Assembly (NCBI GenBank): GCA_020853615.1
Contig: JADYYO010000049.1
Location: 1 to 38,690 of the forward strand
Source of the DNA: Thermomicrobiales bacterium
GTDB taxonomy: Bacteria > Chloroflexota > Chloroflexia > Thermomicrobiales > UBA6265
DNA length: 38,690 nt
Direction of reading: 5' to 3'
Shown: positions 1-10,625 of the stretch, piece after piece
How the letters are laid out: each line of letters starts with the position of its first letter
How positions within the stretch are numbered: the stretch's first letter is position 1
The notes under the pieces: generated by a model
The model's input: only the letters and a program-made list of their open reading frames with translations
The model's database searches: none
Told to the model about the DNA's origin: nothing
Translations under genes and position numbers: made by a program

Positions 1-78
1 CAGGCGCTCGCGATCTACAGCCTGATCGCCCTCTTCATCTTCGGGCTCGCCGTGCGCGGCATGATGACCGGCCACTGA
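1..78 (+). CDS. C-terminal fragment of a membrane protein (gene cut by window edge)
   Basis: Frame 1 reads 25 codons to a TGA at 76-78. Third positions are almost all G or C, as in the other coding regions, so this is probably a real gene end. The peptide is one hydrophobic segment (QALAIYSLIALFIFGLAVRG) followed by a short polar tail ending in His. It looks like the last transmembrane helix of an integral membrane protein. The phrase ALAIYSLI is reminiscent of the final helix of ATP synthase c/K proteolipid subunits, but 25 residues are too few to name it. Confidence 0.5.
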   Translation, partial: QALAIYSLIALFIFGLAVRGMMTGH

Positions 79-219
79 GCGTCGACCCGGGCGGCGCCCT
101 GCACGCGGCATCCTCAGAATCTCTCGTTGACGACGTGTCACCGACACCGCACATTCAAAGGGTGCGCGCCGCAATATTCCACCAACGGTACCGGTTTCCC
201 CGCTCAGGACAGTTGGCCG

Positions 220-248
220 TTGACCCTCTTAAGGGCCGAGCGTACACT
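220..248 (+). promoter_or_regulatory. Sigma-A type promoter of the helix-turn-helix gene
   Basis: TTGACC (220-225) and TACACT (243-248) are separated by exactly 17 bp, close to the primary-sigma consensus. Transcription would start near 255, giving a leader of about 58 nt before the GTG at 313. The rest of the 79-312 gap shows no gene. This is one of only three promoters in the window where both hexamers look good. Confidence 0.65.
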
Positions 249-312
249 CTGACCGTACTCGTTACGATTTCGCTGATAAGCCGGTTTTGCCGCACGGACG
301 AAAGGAGAACCC

Positions 313-843
313 GTGGACTCAGGGCTACCGGACTATCAGGCCGCGATCGATGATGCCCTGCAGCTCGTTTATAGCCAGCACCACCGCATGATCGGCCAGC
401 TACACCCGGACTCCTTCAGGGAGCTAACGCTCGAAGATTTGCGCGGTGGCCCGCTCGGCCGCGATCTGCAGCGCCTCGCCGACCTCGCGCGCGGCGAGGT
501 GCGCGAGCAGAAGGATCTCGTGCTTTCGGCGATCGACTCGGTGCTGCAGGTCCTCTTCTGGCCGGCCGCCGCCGAGGATTACACGGTTCCCCGCTCGTTC
601 TGGGACACTGAGCTCGGGCGCATGCTCGCCCTGGCGAAGTATCGCGCGTATGACCCTACCGAGTTGGTCAGCATCGGCAACGCCGCGCAACAACTCGGCG
701 TGACGCGCCCAACGATTTATCGCTGGATGGACGACCGCACCCTCAATTACGTGCGTGATGACATGAGCGGCCGCACGTTCGTTGTCCGGCGTGACATCGA
801 CAACCTGAAACGCGTAGCCGCCGGCCTCTCTGCCGAGGGTTGA
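313..843 (+). CDS. Helix-turn-helix (MerR/excisionase-like) DNA-binding protein
   Basis: The start is GTG at 313, preceded by an AAAGGAGA ribosome site at 301-308. The product has 176 aa. Residues 1-110 are mostly helical, with no family I recognise. Residues about 118-165 form a helix-turn-helix with a following wing: the GNAAQQLGVTRPTIYRWMDD segment is the pattern of MerR/excisionase-type domains that bind DNA. The C-terminal position is typical of small Chloroflexota and actinobacterial regulators that fuse such a domain to an unknown helical partner. It has its own promoter and ends 6 bp from the end of alr, which is transcribed toward it. The target genes cannot be read from the sequence. 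Confidence 0.85.
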   Translation: MDSGLPDYQAAIDDALQLVYSQHHRMIGQLHPDSFRELTLEDLRGGPLGRDLQRLADLARGEVREQKDLVLSAIDSVLQVLFWPAAAEDYTVPRSFWDTELGRMLALAKYRAYDPTELVSIGNAAQQLGVTRPTIYRWMDDRTLNYVRDDMSGRTFVVRRDIDNLKRVAAGLSAEG

Positions 844-849
844 TTTCCA

Positions 850-2055
850 TCACCCGTCGTCAGTGCCTGGCTCTCCCCATGATCCGGCCGGAAGATATTC
901 CCCGCCCCGAAGATAGACGCGCGGGATGCGGCGCCTGAACCCGACGAGGGTTTCGTAGGCGTTCGTGCCCATCATGCCGGCCAGGTCGTGGATGCTCGGC
1001 GCGCCCGATGCCGGGTCGTCGGCTGCAAGCACCACCCGATGACCCGGGCGCACGGTGAGCCCTTCCGGAACCTCGGCCACGATCTGATCCATCGAGACCC
1101 GGCCGAGAAGCGGCGCCTTGCGGCCTTCGATGCCAACCCAGGACGTCCCCGCCAGCGCCCGCCGGTAGCCATCGCCATAACCGATGGGGATCAGCATCGC
1201 GGACGTCGGGCGCTCGGCAATAAAGGCGCGGTTGTAGCCGACGCTATCGCCGGCCGCGATCGGGATCACGCGCATCACGCGGCTCTCCAGTCGGAACGCC
1301 TGCCGCATCCCCGGCGGCAACGACATCTCCTCCGACGGCGGTACGCCATAGAGCGAAATCCCCGCGCGGGCGATCTCGCAATCGCCGCTCCAGCCGCCGA
1401 GGATTCCCGCGCTGTTAGCGACGTGGCGGGCCTCCGGCGGCGCGCCGGCGCTCCGCATCGCCTCGATCGCCTGCGCGAACCGCTCCAGTTGGGTCGCCGT
1501 GAACGGCTCCTGCGGCTGGTCGGCCGAGGCAAAGTGCGTGAAGGCGCTGGCGAATCGGAGGAGCGGATCGCGCGCGATGGCGAGCGCGAGGTCGACCGCT
1601 TCGTCAGGGAGTACGCCGTAGCGGCGAAGCCCAGTGTCGACCTTGAGGTGCACCGGAATCGGGCCAGACATGCCGGGAGCGCGCGCGGCATCCTGCACCG
1701 CCCGCAGCAGGCGCTCGTCGGCGACGCTGACTTCGAGACCGAGCCGGCAGGCTCGTTGCGCCTCTATGGGATCGATCGAGCCGAGAATCATGGTCGGCGC
1801 GTCGATCCCCGCGTCCCGTAGCTCACTCCCTTCGTCGACCGTCGCCACCCCGAGCAGCGATGCGCCGGCATCGAGCGCCGCCCGCGCGATCCACGGCGCG
1901 CCATGTCCGTAGCCATTCCCCTTGACGACGGCCATGACCCGGGTCTGTTCGGGCAGCAGCCCCTTGAGCGCGCGGAGATTACCGGCGATCGCGTCGAGGT
2001 CGACGATCGCCCGGGTCGCGCGCAGCGGCTCTTCCTCTGTCGGCGTGCCGGCCAT
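850..2055 (-). CDS. alr: Alanine racemase
   Basis: This cytosolic PLP enzyme interconverts L- and D-alanine and supplies D-Ala for peptidoglycan. It has 401 aa, slightly longer than the usual 360-390 because of short N- and C-terminal tails. The PLP lysine is K45 in VVKGNGYGHG; the more common form is VKA(N/D)AYGHG, so the GNG variant is slightly unusual. The second catalytic residue, a tyrosine, is Y274 in SVGYNRAF. HLKVDTGLRRYG (136-147), HVANSAG (211-217) and GRVSMDQ (318-324) are family motifs. The start is ATG at 2055, 18 bp after the CBS gene stop. It is last in the minus-strand run tatB-tgt-acpS-nnrD-CBS-alr, and the nnrD/alr proximity recurs in many bacteria. Confidence 0.96.
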   Translation of the reverse strand: MAGTPTEEEPLRATRAIVDLDAIAGNLRALKGLLPEQTRVMAVVKGNGYGHGAPWIARAALDAGASLLGVATVDEGSELRDAGIDAPTMILGSIDPIEAQRACRLGLEVSVADERLLRAVQDAARAPGMSGPIPVHLKVDTGLRRYGVLPDEAVDLALAIARDPLLRFASAFTHFASADQPQEPFTATQLERFAQAIEAMRSAGAPPEARHVANSAGILGGWSGDCEIARAGISLYGVPPSEEMSLPPGMRQAFRLESRVMRVIPIAAGDSVGYNRAFIAERPTSAMLIPIGYGDGYRRALAGTSWVGIEGRKAPLLGRVSMDQIVAEVPEGLTVRPGHRVVLAADDPASGAPSIHDLAGMMGTNAYETLVGFRRRIPRVYLRGGEYLPAGSWGEPGTDDG

Positions 2056-2073
2056 GGCGATGTCTCGCTCGGC

Positions 2074-2571
2074 TCAGGTACCGGCCGGCCCGGCCGCGCC
2101 CGACTCGAGCCGAGCGATGATCTCCACGATTCCGGTTCGGGTCGCTAGCCCGACGATGTGGCGCGACTCGTCGATGACCGGGATCGGGTTGATTCGCTTC
2201 TGCAGCATCAGTGTCGCCAGTTCCGTCAGCGTCGCGATATCCCGAATGCTGATGACCGGCGACGACATCAGCTCACCGGCAGTCGTCGCGACCACCCGGC
2301 GCAGCTCCTCTTCGAACGGCGTGCCAGCATCGGCGACGATGATCGCGTCGAGGATGCTGATGACCGACGGCGCGTCGACTGTTGCCTCGCGCTGGATCAG
2401 ATCGGCTTCGGTCACGATGCCGATCAACTCGTCGTTGCGCAGGACTGGCACCCCGGGCACCCGATGCTCGACCATCATCCGCGCCAGCTCCGCGATGGTC
2501 GTATCGGGCGCGGCGACCGGCACTTCGCGCCGCATGACGTCTCGGACCGTGATCTCCCCGCGCTCCGTCAT
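2074..2571 (-). CDS. Two-CBS-domain protein
   Basis: The product has 165 aa and consists of a pair of CBS domains (about residues 12-60 and 98-155) joined by a 35-residue insert. Motifs are TVRDVMRREV then VPGVPVLRNDELIGIVTEADL in the first, and LMSSPVISI then PIPVIDESRHIVGLATR in the second. CBS pairs bind adenosine nucleotides and act as sensors. With no fused effector domain, the partner is unknown. Its ATG overlaps the TGA of nnrD (ATGA at 2568-2571), so translation is probably coupled. Because nnrD is ADP/ATP-dependent, an energy-sensing role is possible, but this is inference only. Confidence 0.92.
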   Translation of the reverse strand: MTERGEITVRDVMRREVPVAAPDTTIAELARMMVEHRVPGVPVLRNDELIGIVTEADLIQREATVDAPSVISILDAIIVADAGTPFEEELRRVVATTAGELMSSPVISIRDIATLTELATLMLQKRINPIPVIDESRHIVGLATRTGIVEIIARLESGAAGPAGT

Positions 2572-3557
2572 GACCGCGCCCCCTCCAGCGCGCCAAGCTC
2601 CTCGGCGATCGCGCGCGGGAGATCGCCAGCGACCACACCGAGCGTGCCATATCGTTCGCTCAGGCGCCGGGCCGCGCGAGCGCCGCTGTAGACCGCGAGC
2701 GAGGCCGCGTCGCGCGGCGAGAGCCCCTGCGCGAGGAAGGCGCCGATCGCCCCGCTAAGGACATCGCCACTCCCGGCTGTCGCTAGCGCCGGCGGCGTCT
2801 CGACGGCAGAGAGCGCCCCGTCGGGACTGGCGACAAGCGTCGGCGCGCCCTTCAGGACGACCGTCTGACCCCACCGTGCGGCCGCCTCGCTGGCGACCTT
2901 GGCCGCGTCGGCGGTGATCTCGCCCGCCTCGGCATCGACCAGCGATGCCATTTCGCCGGGATGCGGCGTCAGGACAAGCTGCTCGGGCGCGACACGCTCC
3001 CACCACTGCTCCTGCCCTGCCAGCCACCGGAGTGCGTCGGCATCGACCACAGCGGGCTTGCCCGAGCGGAATACCAAGCTCTGAACGGCCTCCGCTCCGC
3101 CCTTTCGCGGCGCACCGAATCCGATGCCACCCCGGGGCTTGCCGCCCCCGAAGAGCGCCGCAAGGAGCGCATGCGCGGCCTCATCGCTCCCCAACCCCGG
3201 GCCGATGACCATCGCCGTCGAGCGCTCGAGCCGCTCCGCGATCGCCTCGGCCGCTCGCGTGGCGACCGACGCGCTCTCCCCCTCGGGCAGGATGACGACG
3301 GTAATCTCCGGAACGAGCCCGACAATGATGGACGTCACGGAGCGGGGCAGCGCGGCGGAGACGATCCCCGCCCCGGATCGACCGGCGGCGGCGCAACAGA
3401 GGGCAGCCGCCCCCGCGTAGCCAGGCGAACCGGCGACGACGACGAGACCGCCGACGCCCCACTTGTGCGCGCCCGCCTCCCGTCGAGGCAGGACGCTTGC
3501 GGCCCATGCTTCCGTGATCTGCCGCGGCTCCGGTGAGCCGCCAATCTGGCGCGCCAA
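2568..3557 (-). CDS. nnrD: ADP-dependent (S)-NAD(P)H-hydrate dehydratase
   Basis: This enzyme repairs hydrated NADH/NADPH by dehydrating the S-epimer with ADP (or ATP), using a ribokinase-like fold. It has 329 aa and only the YjeF C-terminal domain; the epimerase (NnrE, YjeF N-terminal) domain often fused in bacteria is absent and must be elsewhere if present. Visible motifs are VIGPGLG (117-123), VVDADAL (170-176), LTPHPGE (196-202) and AGSGDVLSG (261-269), a variant of the canonical GTGDVL(A/S)G anion-hole motif. The start is TTG at 3557 with GAGGGAG just upstream, 10 bp after the acpS stop. It is part of the tatB-to-alr run. Confidence 0.92.
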   Translation of the reverse strand: MARQIGGSPEPRQITEAWAASVLPRREAGAHKWGVGGLVVVAGSPGYAGAAALCCAAAGRSGAGIVSAALPRSVTSIIVGLVPEITVVILPEGESASVATRAAEAIAERLERSTAMVIGPGLGSDEAAHALLAALFGGGKPRGGIGFGAPRKGGAEAVQSLVFRSGKPAVVDADALRWLAGQEQWWERVAPEQLVLTPHPGEMASLVDAEAGEITADAAKVASEAAARWGQTVVLKGAPTLVASPDGALSAVETPPALATAGSGDVLSGAIGAFLAQGLSPRDAASLAVYSGARAARRLSERYGTLGVVAGDLPRAIAEELGALEGARS

Positions 3558-3567
3558 GGACTCCCTC

Positions 3568-4005
3568 TCATTTCATCTCGCCGCGGTCTGCAGCGCTTGC
3601 ATCGCGCAACCCGACGACGAAGGCCATCGCGTCAGTGCGCGAATGGGTCAGCGACACGTCGAATGCGACGAGGCCGAGCAGCGCGGCGCGCTCGGCCGCG
3701 CCGCCATGGAGCACTAGGATCGGTTTCCCGCGCCGGTTGGAGAGGATCTCCATCTCGCGCCAGTGCATCCCGCGAATGCCGGTGCCCAATGCCTTCGAGG
3801 TCGCCTCCTTCGCCGCGAAGCGCGCCGCGAGCTCCGCAACCCGGGTGGCGTAGCGCTCGCGCTCCCGTTCCGTGTAGACACGACGCAGAAACCGGTCGCC
3901 GAAGTCGGCAAGCGCCCGTTCGATGCGCGCGATCTCGATGATGTCGACCCCGGTCACGATCTGCCCCGATCGCTCCGGATCGAGCTCGGGCTCATATCGG
4001 CGCAT
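3568..4005 (-). CDS. acpS: Holo-[acyl-carrier-protein] synthase
   Basis: It transfers 4'-phosphopantetheine from CoA to the serine of acyl carrier protein, activating fatty-acid synthesis. From ATG 4005 it has 145 aa (family usually 120-135). Mg-binding residues are visible as D21 (GVDIIEIARIERAL) and E67 (FAAKEATSKALGTG), and H121 lies in VSLTHS. The start at 4005 is chosen because GGGAGAGG precedes it (4009-4016). An in-frame TTG at 4089 overlapping the tgt stop would add 28 unconserved residues. The nnrD gene follows after 10 bp. Confidence 0.94.
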   Translation of the reverse strand: MRRYEPELDPERSGQIVTGVDIIEIARIERALADFGDRFLRRVYTERERERYATRVAELAARFAAKEATSKALGTGIRGMHWREMEILSNRRGKPILVLHGGAAERAALLGLVAFDVSLTHSRTDAMAFVVGLRDASAADRGEMK

Positions 4006-4085
4006 CGTCCTCTCCCGGGCGTCAGGACCGGATTGTACCGTCTGTCCTCTGCCCCTCCGATCCGTCTCGACGCCGCCGTAGCCGA

Positions 4086-5958
<1,873 letters not shown>

Positions 5959-6034
5959 TCAGGGGGCGCCCTCGCGTAGAAGACCAGAAATCAGGGGCGG
6001 CAGTTGGCTCCCGCCGTGGCAAAATCTGGCCGGG

Positions 6035-6040
6035 AGTATA
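6035..6040 (-). promoter_or_regulatory. Candidate -10 box (TATACT) for the tatB-tgt-acpS-nnrD-CBS-alr run
   Basis: Reading the minus strand, TATACT occurs here in the 126-bp divergent gap between the tatB-like gene and pth. No good -35 lies at 16-18 bp; TTGCGA is present but only 14 bp away. The same -10 hexamer recurs before yebC, lepA, tRNA-Arg, the first bactofilin and rpsB. Confidence 0.4.
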
Positions 6041-6084
6041 GCATCCGCGTCGGATCGCAACGTTTTCGGAGAGGCGCATTCCTT

Positions 6085-6732
6085 GTGAAAATCATCGCCG
6101 GATTGGGGAACCCGGGCCGCGAATACGCTAACACCCGTCACAACCTCGGCTTCATGGTCGTCGACGAAATCGCTCGTCGCCTGCCCCCGGTCGAACGGCG
6201 CAACCGGTTCCGGGCCGAGGTCCTCGAAATCTTCGCCTCGGGCGAGAAGATCATCCTCGTCAAACCGCAGACTTACATGAACCTCAGCGGCGCCTCGGTG
6301 CGGGAGGCGATGCGCTGGTACCGCGTCCCACTGGAGGAGACGCTCGTCATCGCCGACGATATCGATCTCCCCTTCGGCGCCATCCGCATGCGCGCCAGCG
6401 GCGGCTCGGGCGGCCACAACGGTCTCAAGTCGATCATCGCCGAGATCGGCGGCGATGCCTTTCCGCGGTTGCGCATGGGCATTGGCCGCGGCCGCGGGGA
6501 AGCCGTCCGGCAGGTCCTTGGCCGCTTCAACCCGGAGGAAGAGCGGCTCCTGCCGGAATTCGTGGGCGCCGCGGCCGACTGCGCGCTAGCCTGGTGCAGC
6601 GAAGGGATCGTGACAGCAATGAATCGCTGCAACCGTCGCCCTGAACCCGCGGGGGAGGCGGAGCCGGGGCGAGGCGCGACATCGACCGGCCCGGCCGAGT
6701 CTCGCCGCCCGCACGTACAATCCGGAGAATGA
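6085..6732 (+). CDS. pth: Peptidyl-tRNA hydrolase
   Basis: It cleaves peptidyl-tRNA released from stalled ribosomes, recycling tRNA. From GTG 6085 it has 215 aa; the start is set by the conserved VKIIAGLGNPG N-terminus and by GGAGAGG at 6068-6074. The catalytic His is H19 (NTRHNLGF). The other active-site positions are N10, N66 (YMNLSG), the acidic DDID segment at 91-94 and N112 (GGHNGL). About 25 residues at the C-terminus (GEAEPGRGATSTGPAESRRP) exceed the usual end and look disordered. It is read divergently from the tatB-like gene and followed after 34 bp by the dehydrogenase gene. Confidence 0.96.
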   Translation: MKIIAGLGNPGREYANTRHNLGFMVVDEIARRLPPVERRNRFRAEVLEIFASGEKIILVKPQTYMNLSGASVREAMRWYRVPLEETLVIADDIDLPFGAIRMRASGGSGGHNGLKSIIAEIGGDAFPRLRMGIGRGRGEAVRQVLGRFNPEEERLLPEFVGAAADCALAWCSEGIVTAMNRCNRRPEPAGEAEPGRGATSTGPAESRRPHVQSGE

Positions 6733-6766
6733 TGAGCGGGAGCAGGACGATGCGGGAGCCAGGAGC

Positions 6767-7633
6767 GTGACGGCGGCAACCGAAGCGGCGGCGATTTCGC
6801 GGGTGCTGATCGTCGGCGCGGGCACGATGGGGAGCGGCATCGCGCAGGTCATCGCCGAGGCGGGGATCACCGCGATCCTCTGCGACGTCGACCCCGGGAG
6901 CCTCGAGCGGGGCATCGACGCCGCGTCCGCCGCGTGGGATCGCGCCGTGGCGAAGGGCCGGCGCGGCGACGAGGAGATCGCGCGGTTCCGGGCGCACCTG
7001 GAGCCCGGCACACTCGCCGACGTTGCCGAGGCCGATCTGGTGATCGAAGCGATCGTCGAAAAGCTGGCGGCGAAATCCGCGCTCTTCGCCGAACTCTCGG
7101 CGGCCGCCCGGCCAGCGACGATCTTCGCCTCCAATACGTCGTCGATTTCGATCACCGCGCTCGCCACCGCCTCGGGCCGCCCGGACCGCTTCCTCGGCCT
7201 CCACTTCTTCAACCCCGCGCCGGTGCTGCCGCTGGTCGAGGTCGTGCGCGGCCTCGAGACATCGGACGAGACGGTCGAGGACGCCGTCGCGTTCGTCGCT
7301 ACCCTCGGCAAGACGCCTGTTGTCGTCCGCGACGCCCCTGGGTTCGTCGGCAACCGGATCCTCCTGCCGATGATCAACGAGGCGATCTTCGCGCTACAGG
7401 AGGGAGTGGCGAGCCGGGAGGCGATCGACGAGGTGATGAAGCTCGGCATGGCGCACCCCATCGGGCCGCTCGCCTTGGCCGACCTGATCGGCCTCGATGT
7501 CTGCCTCGATATCCTGGAGACGCTGCAGCGCGATTTCGGCGACGACAAGTACCGGCCGGCCGGCCTCCTCCGGACGATGGTCGCGGCGCGCAAGCTGGGA
7601 CGGAAGAGCGGCGAGGGCTTCTTTGTCTACTAA
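6767..7633 (+). CDS. 3-hydroxyacyl-CoA (3-hydroxybutyryl-CoA) dehydrogenase
   Basis: This NAD(P)-dependent enzyme oxidises 3-hydroxyacyl-CoA to 3-oxoacyl-CoA. It has 288 aa, the normal length of the single-domain Hbd/PaaH type. The Rossmann motif is VGAGTMGSG (residues 16-24). The catalytic pair is H146 (GLHFFNPAP) and E158 (LVEVV), with N196 in GFVGNR. The C-terminal helical domain ends [10 protein letters not shown], a family signature. The start is GTG at 6767 with GGGAG at 6754-6758. A TACAAT box at 6716-6721, inside the end of pth, could be a -10 element. The next two genes concern B12-dependent mutases, suggesting a shared acyl-CoA pathway, either butyrate/polyhydroxybutyrate or branched acyl-CoA breakdown. 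Confidence 0.92.
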   Translation: MTAATEAAAISRVLIVGAGTMGSGIAQVIAEAGITAILCDVDPGSLERGIDAASAAWDRAVAKGRRGDEEIARFRAHLEPGTLADVAEADLVIEAIVEKLAAKSALFAELSAAARPATIFASNTSSISITALATASGRPDRFLGLHFFNPAPVLPLVEVVRGLETSDETVEDAVAFVATLGKTPVVVRDAPGFVGNRILLPMINEAIFALQEGVASREAIDEVMKLGMAHPIGPLALADLIGLDVCLDILETLQRDFGDDKYRPAGLLRTMVAARKLGRKSGEGFFVY

Positions 7634-7665
7634 ATGCGCCCCGCGATCGCGAAGGAGGGGTGCCT

Positions 7666-8103
7666 GTGGCTAGCCCGGCCTCGGACGCGTCGTCGCGCGC
7701 CCGCATTCGCGTCCTCATCGCCAAGCCGGGGCTCGACGGTCACGACCGGGGCGCAAAGGTGCTTGTGCGCGCCCTGCGCGACGCCGGCTTCGAAGTGGTC
7801 TACACGGGGCTCTTCCAGACGCCCGAGATGATCGCCTCGGCCGCGCTGCAGGAGGACGTGCAGGTCATCGGCCTCAGCATCCTCTCCGGCGCGCACATGT
7901 CGCTCTTCCCCCGGATCATGGACGAGATCCACGCGCGCGGGCTCGATGACGTCCTGGTGGTCGCCGGCGGCACCATACCGAAATCCGACATCGCGGAGAT
8001 CAAGGCGCTCGGCGTCACCGAGGTCTTCGGCCCCGGCACCCCCCTAAGCGCGATCGTCGATTTCATTCGGCGTCACGCGCACCCGCCCGCTGCGGCATGG
8101 TGA
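7666..8103 (+). CDS. mcmB: Cobalamin-binding subunit of an acyl-CoA mutase (methylmalonyl-CoA mutase small/C-terminal type)
   Basis: This is a stand-alone B12-binding domain of 145 aa. The base-off motif DGHDRG occupies residues 24-29, with H26 as the cobalt ligand. S71 and L73 (GLSILSG) and the GG pair at 101-102 contact the nucleotide tail. Such subunits pair with a separate large TIM-barrel subunit to isomerise methylmalonyl-CoA/succinyl-CoA or related acyl-CoAs. No large subunit is in the window. GTG 7666 is chosen over GTG 7660 because GGAGG at 7654-7658 is 7 nt away. The meaB start lies inside its end (7-bp overlap), which fits joint expression of mutase and chaperone. Confidence 0.9.
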   Translation: MASPASDASSRARIRVLIAKPGLDGHDRGAKVLVRALRDAGFEVVYTGLFQTPEMIASAALQEDVQVIGLSILSGAHMSLFPRIMDEIHARGLDDVLVVAGGTIPKSDIAEIKALGVTEVFGPGTPLSAIVDFIRRHAHPPAAAW

Positions 8104-9098
8104 ACGTCGAGGAGATGATCGCGCGGCTGCGCGGCGCGGACCCGCGAGCGCTGCCGCGCCTGGCGACGCTGGTCGAGAACGAAGACCCGCGCGGCCTCGC
8201 CCTCCTCGAGCGGCTCTACCCGATGACCGGACAGGCGCACGTCGTTGGCATCACCGGTCCTCCCGGCGCTGGCAAGAGCTCGCTGGTCGCGGCGCTGCTC
8301 GAGTCCATCCGGGCCTCCGGCCGGCGCGTGGCGGTGCTCGCGATCGACCCTTCGAGCACGCTGACCGGCGGCGCGGTCCTGGGCGACCGCATCCGCATGA
8401 TGGCCACGCATCGCGACGAGGGCGTCTTCGTGCGTAGCATGGCGAGTCGTGGCCGGCAGGGGGGGTTGGCCTGGGCCACGGCGAATCTCGTCCATCTGCT
8501 CGACGCGGCCGCCTTCCCCATCATCCTCGTCGAGACCGTCGGCGCCGGGCAGGATGGGACGGACATCGCCTCGCTCGCCGACACAGTGGTCGTCGTGGAG
8601 GCGCCCGGGCTCGGCGACGGGGTGCAGGCGATCAAGTCGGGCCTTCTCGAGGTCGGCGACATCATCGTCGTCAACAAGGCGGACAACCCGGAGGCCAACG
8701 TCACCCTGCGCACCTTGCGCTCAACCTTCGCGATGCAGCATCAGACCGGAGCACGCCGGACGCCGATTCTGCCGACCGTCGCCACGACTGGCTCCGGGGT
8801 AGCCGAACTCCTCGCGGCAATCGATGCGCACGCGGCCTGGCTCGGGGAGAGCGGAGAGCTCGCCGCGCGCCGGGAGCGGCGTGCCCGAGTCGAAGTCCTG
8901 ACCGGGCTCCGTGCAGCCGTCGAGCACCGTCTCAATGCCCCCGCGGCCCACGCGCCCGACCTCGCGGCATTGATCTCCCGAGTCGCCCGCCGCGAGGTGT
9001 CGCCGCGGGAGGCGATCGCGGCCGCGCTGGAGGCTCCGCTCGACTCAGCCCCTGCCACGCAGGGCGCCCGCGCGATTGGCGATGAGCGCGGCGGTTGA
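8097..9098 (+). CDS. meaB: Methylmalonyl-CoA mutase-associated GTPase (MeaB/ArgK family)
   Basis: This G3E-type P-loop GTPase gates cofactor loading and protects B12-dependent acyl-CoA mutases. It has 333 aa. Walker A is GPPGAGKS at 54-61. The DPSST segment, the [11 protein letters not shown] switch segment (the family usually has ETVGVGQ) and NKAD for guanine recognition are all visible. The C-terminal part is the usual dimerisation arm. The ATG at 8097 overlaps the end of the B12-binding subunit gene. Its last 54 bp overlap the end of larB on the other strand, so the two transcripts converge without an intergenic terminator. Confidence 0.95.
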   Translation: MVNVEEMIARLRGADPRALPRLATLVENEDPRGLALLERLYPMTGQAHVVGITGPPGAGKSSLVAALLESIRASGRRVAVLAIDPSSTLTGGAVLGDRIRMMATHRDEGVFVRSMASRGRQGGLAWATANLVHLLDAAAFPIILVETVGAGQDGTDIASLADTVVVVEAPGLGDGVQAIKSGLLEVGDIIVVNKADNPEANVTLRTLRSTFAMQHQTGARRTPILPTVATTGSGVAELLAAIDAHAAWLGESGELAARRERRARVEVLTGLRAAVEHRLNAPAAHAPDLAALISRVARREVSPREAIAAALEAPLDSAPATQGARAIGDERGG

Positions 9099-9821
9099 GC
9101 CGGCGCCGATCCCGTTGTCGATGTTGACGACGACGAGGCCCGGCGCGCACGACTGCAGCATCGTCGTCATGGCGCCCACGCCTCCCGCGCCGAATCCATA
9201 GCCGACGGACGTTGGCAAACCGATCACGGGCACATCGACCAGCCCGGCGACGACCGACGGCAGCGCCCCGTCCATCCCCGCCGCCACGATGATGACGTCG
9301 ACGCCAGCGGAGGCGAACCGCTCCAGCGGCTCGACCAGCCTGTGCAGGCCCGCGACGCCGACATCCCACGCCTCGAGAACATCCGCGCCCATTTCGGCGG
9401 CCATCAGCGTCGCCTCGGCAGCAATCGGGATGTCGGAGGTTCCCGCGCTCAGGACCCCGACAACGCCTCCACTCGAGGGCCGCTCCCGGCCGGGAATCGC
9501 CACGACCAGGGATCGTGCTCTCGTGTGCTCCTCGACCAGCAGGTCCGGCTCGAGCAGGAGGCGGATCGCCTCCGCTTCGCCGGCAGGCACCCGGCTCGCC
9601 AGCGCGCGCCCGTTCGCCTCCGCCAGCCGCCGCAGCGCTGCCGCGACGTCGACGGCGTGCTTGCGCTCGGCGTGAACGACTTCCGGGATGCCGGCCCGCC
9701 GCTGGCGCCCGGGATCGCTGCGCACGGTCGCCGCATCGCTCACCCGGCGATTGGAGTCACGGCCCGCGGCGTCGAGCGCGGCGCGAAGATCGTCGAATGG
9801 CGAGCGTCGCGGATCGGTCAC
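9045..9821 (-). CDS. larB: Nickel-pincer cofactor biosynthesis protein LarB (AIR-carboxylase-like)
   Basis: LarB carboxylates and hydrolyses nicotinic acid adenine dinucleotide in the first step of the nickel-pincer cofactor used by lactate racemase and relatives. The 258 aa match the family. The PurE-like half shows LSAGTSD (124-130), [14 protein letters not shown] (180-193), [10 protein letters not shown] (205-214) and [10 protein letters not shown] (232-241). The start is GTG at 9821, overlapping the tlyA stop (GTGA, 9818-9821). No larA, larC or larE is present here. It is the last gene of the yebC-ruvC-tlyA-larB run and overlaps meaB tail to tail. Confidence 0.93.
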   Translation of the reverse strand: MTDPRRSPFDDLRAALDAAGRDSNRRVSDAATVRSDPGRQRRAGIPEVVHAERKHAVDVAAALRRLAEANGRALASRVPAGEAEAIRLLLEPDLLVEEHTRARSLVVAIPGRERPSSGGVVGVLSAGTSDIPIAAEATLMAAEMGADVLEAWDVGVAGLHRLVEPLERFASAGVDVIIVAAGMDGALPSVVAGLVDVPVIGLPTSVGYGFGAGGVGAMTTMLQSCAPGLVVVNIDNGIGAGSTAALIANRAGALRGRG

Positions 9822-10621
9822 GCGGCTCCGCTTTCCGCAAGGACCCGGTCGATCGCCTCCGCGGCATGGATAGAGGTCTGCCCGGGTTGCATCAGCGCGA
9901 GGAACTCGACATTCCCGGCCGGCCCCAGCAAGGGCGAGCGTTCGAGACCGCGCACACCGAGGCCGAGCTCGCTCGCGGTGGCAAAGATCCCCGTGAGCAC
10001 GCGTCGGTGCGTCTCGATATCGCGCACCACCCCGCCGCGGCCCACCTCCCCTCGGCCAGCTTCGAACTGCGGTTTCACCAGGGCCACGATCCGACCATTA
10101 TCCCGGAGCACCCGCCTCGCCGCCGGGAGAACCAGCCGCAGGCCGATGAACGAGACATCGATCGTGACCAGATCGACCGGCTCAGGGAGCGACTCGAGAT
10201 GCCTCGCGTTGACGCGGTCGAGGACGACGACGCGATCGTCGGTGCGCAGTTTTTCGGCCAGTTGTCCATACCCGACATCGATCGCGTAGACTCGCGCCGC
10301 ACCGCGCTGCAGCAAGGCATCGGTGAATCCCCCAGTGCTCGCGCCGAAATCCGCCGCCGCGAGCCCTTCGACCTCGATGGAGAAGGCATCGAGCGCGTGG
10401 TCGAGCTTGTCTCCGCCTCGGCTGACGAATCGCGGCGGCGCCTTCAGCGCGATGACGTCTCCGTCATGAACGGCCGCCCCGGCCTTGAGGACGGGCGCCC
10501 CGTTGACCAGGACATCGCCGGCCAGAATGAGCGCCCGCGCCCGGGACCGGCTCTCGGCGATCCCGCGATCGACGAGCGCGTCGTCGAGGCGCAGTCGCGC
10601 CGGCGCCATCCCTTTCGCCAT
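9818..10621 (-). CDS. tlyA: TlyA family rRNA 2'-O-methyltransferase (S4 + FtsJ domains)
   Basis: Family members methylate ribose at 23S C1920 and in some species 16S C1409; loss gives capreomycin resistance. From ATG 10621 it has 267 aa. An S4 RNA-binding domain occupies about 9-62 ([19 protein letters not shown]), then [11 protein letters not shown], then a SAM-binding site [14 protein letters not shown] (91-104). IDVSFIGL (154-161) and LVKPQFEAG (181-189) carry catalytic Asp/Lys positions. The start is placed after the ruvC stop (4-bp gap); longer readings run through ruvC in the wrong frame. The presence of both domains and the position next to ruvC and yebC support the call. Confidence 0.94.
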   Translation of the reverse strand: MAKGMAPARLRLDDALVDRGIAESRSRARALILAGDVLVNGAPVLKAGAAVHDGDVIALKAPPRFVSRGGDKLDHALDAFSIEVEGLAAADFGASTGGFTDALLQRGAARVYAIDVGYGQLAEKLRTDDRVVVLDRVNARHLESLPEPVDLVTIDVSFIGLRLVLPAARRVLRDNGRIVALVKPQFEAGRGEVGRGGVVRDIETHRRVLTGIFATASELGLGVRGLERSPLLGPAGNVEFLALMQPGQTSIHAAEAIDRVLAESGAA

Positions 10622-10625
10622 GACG

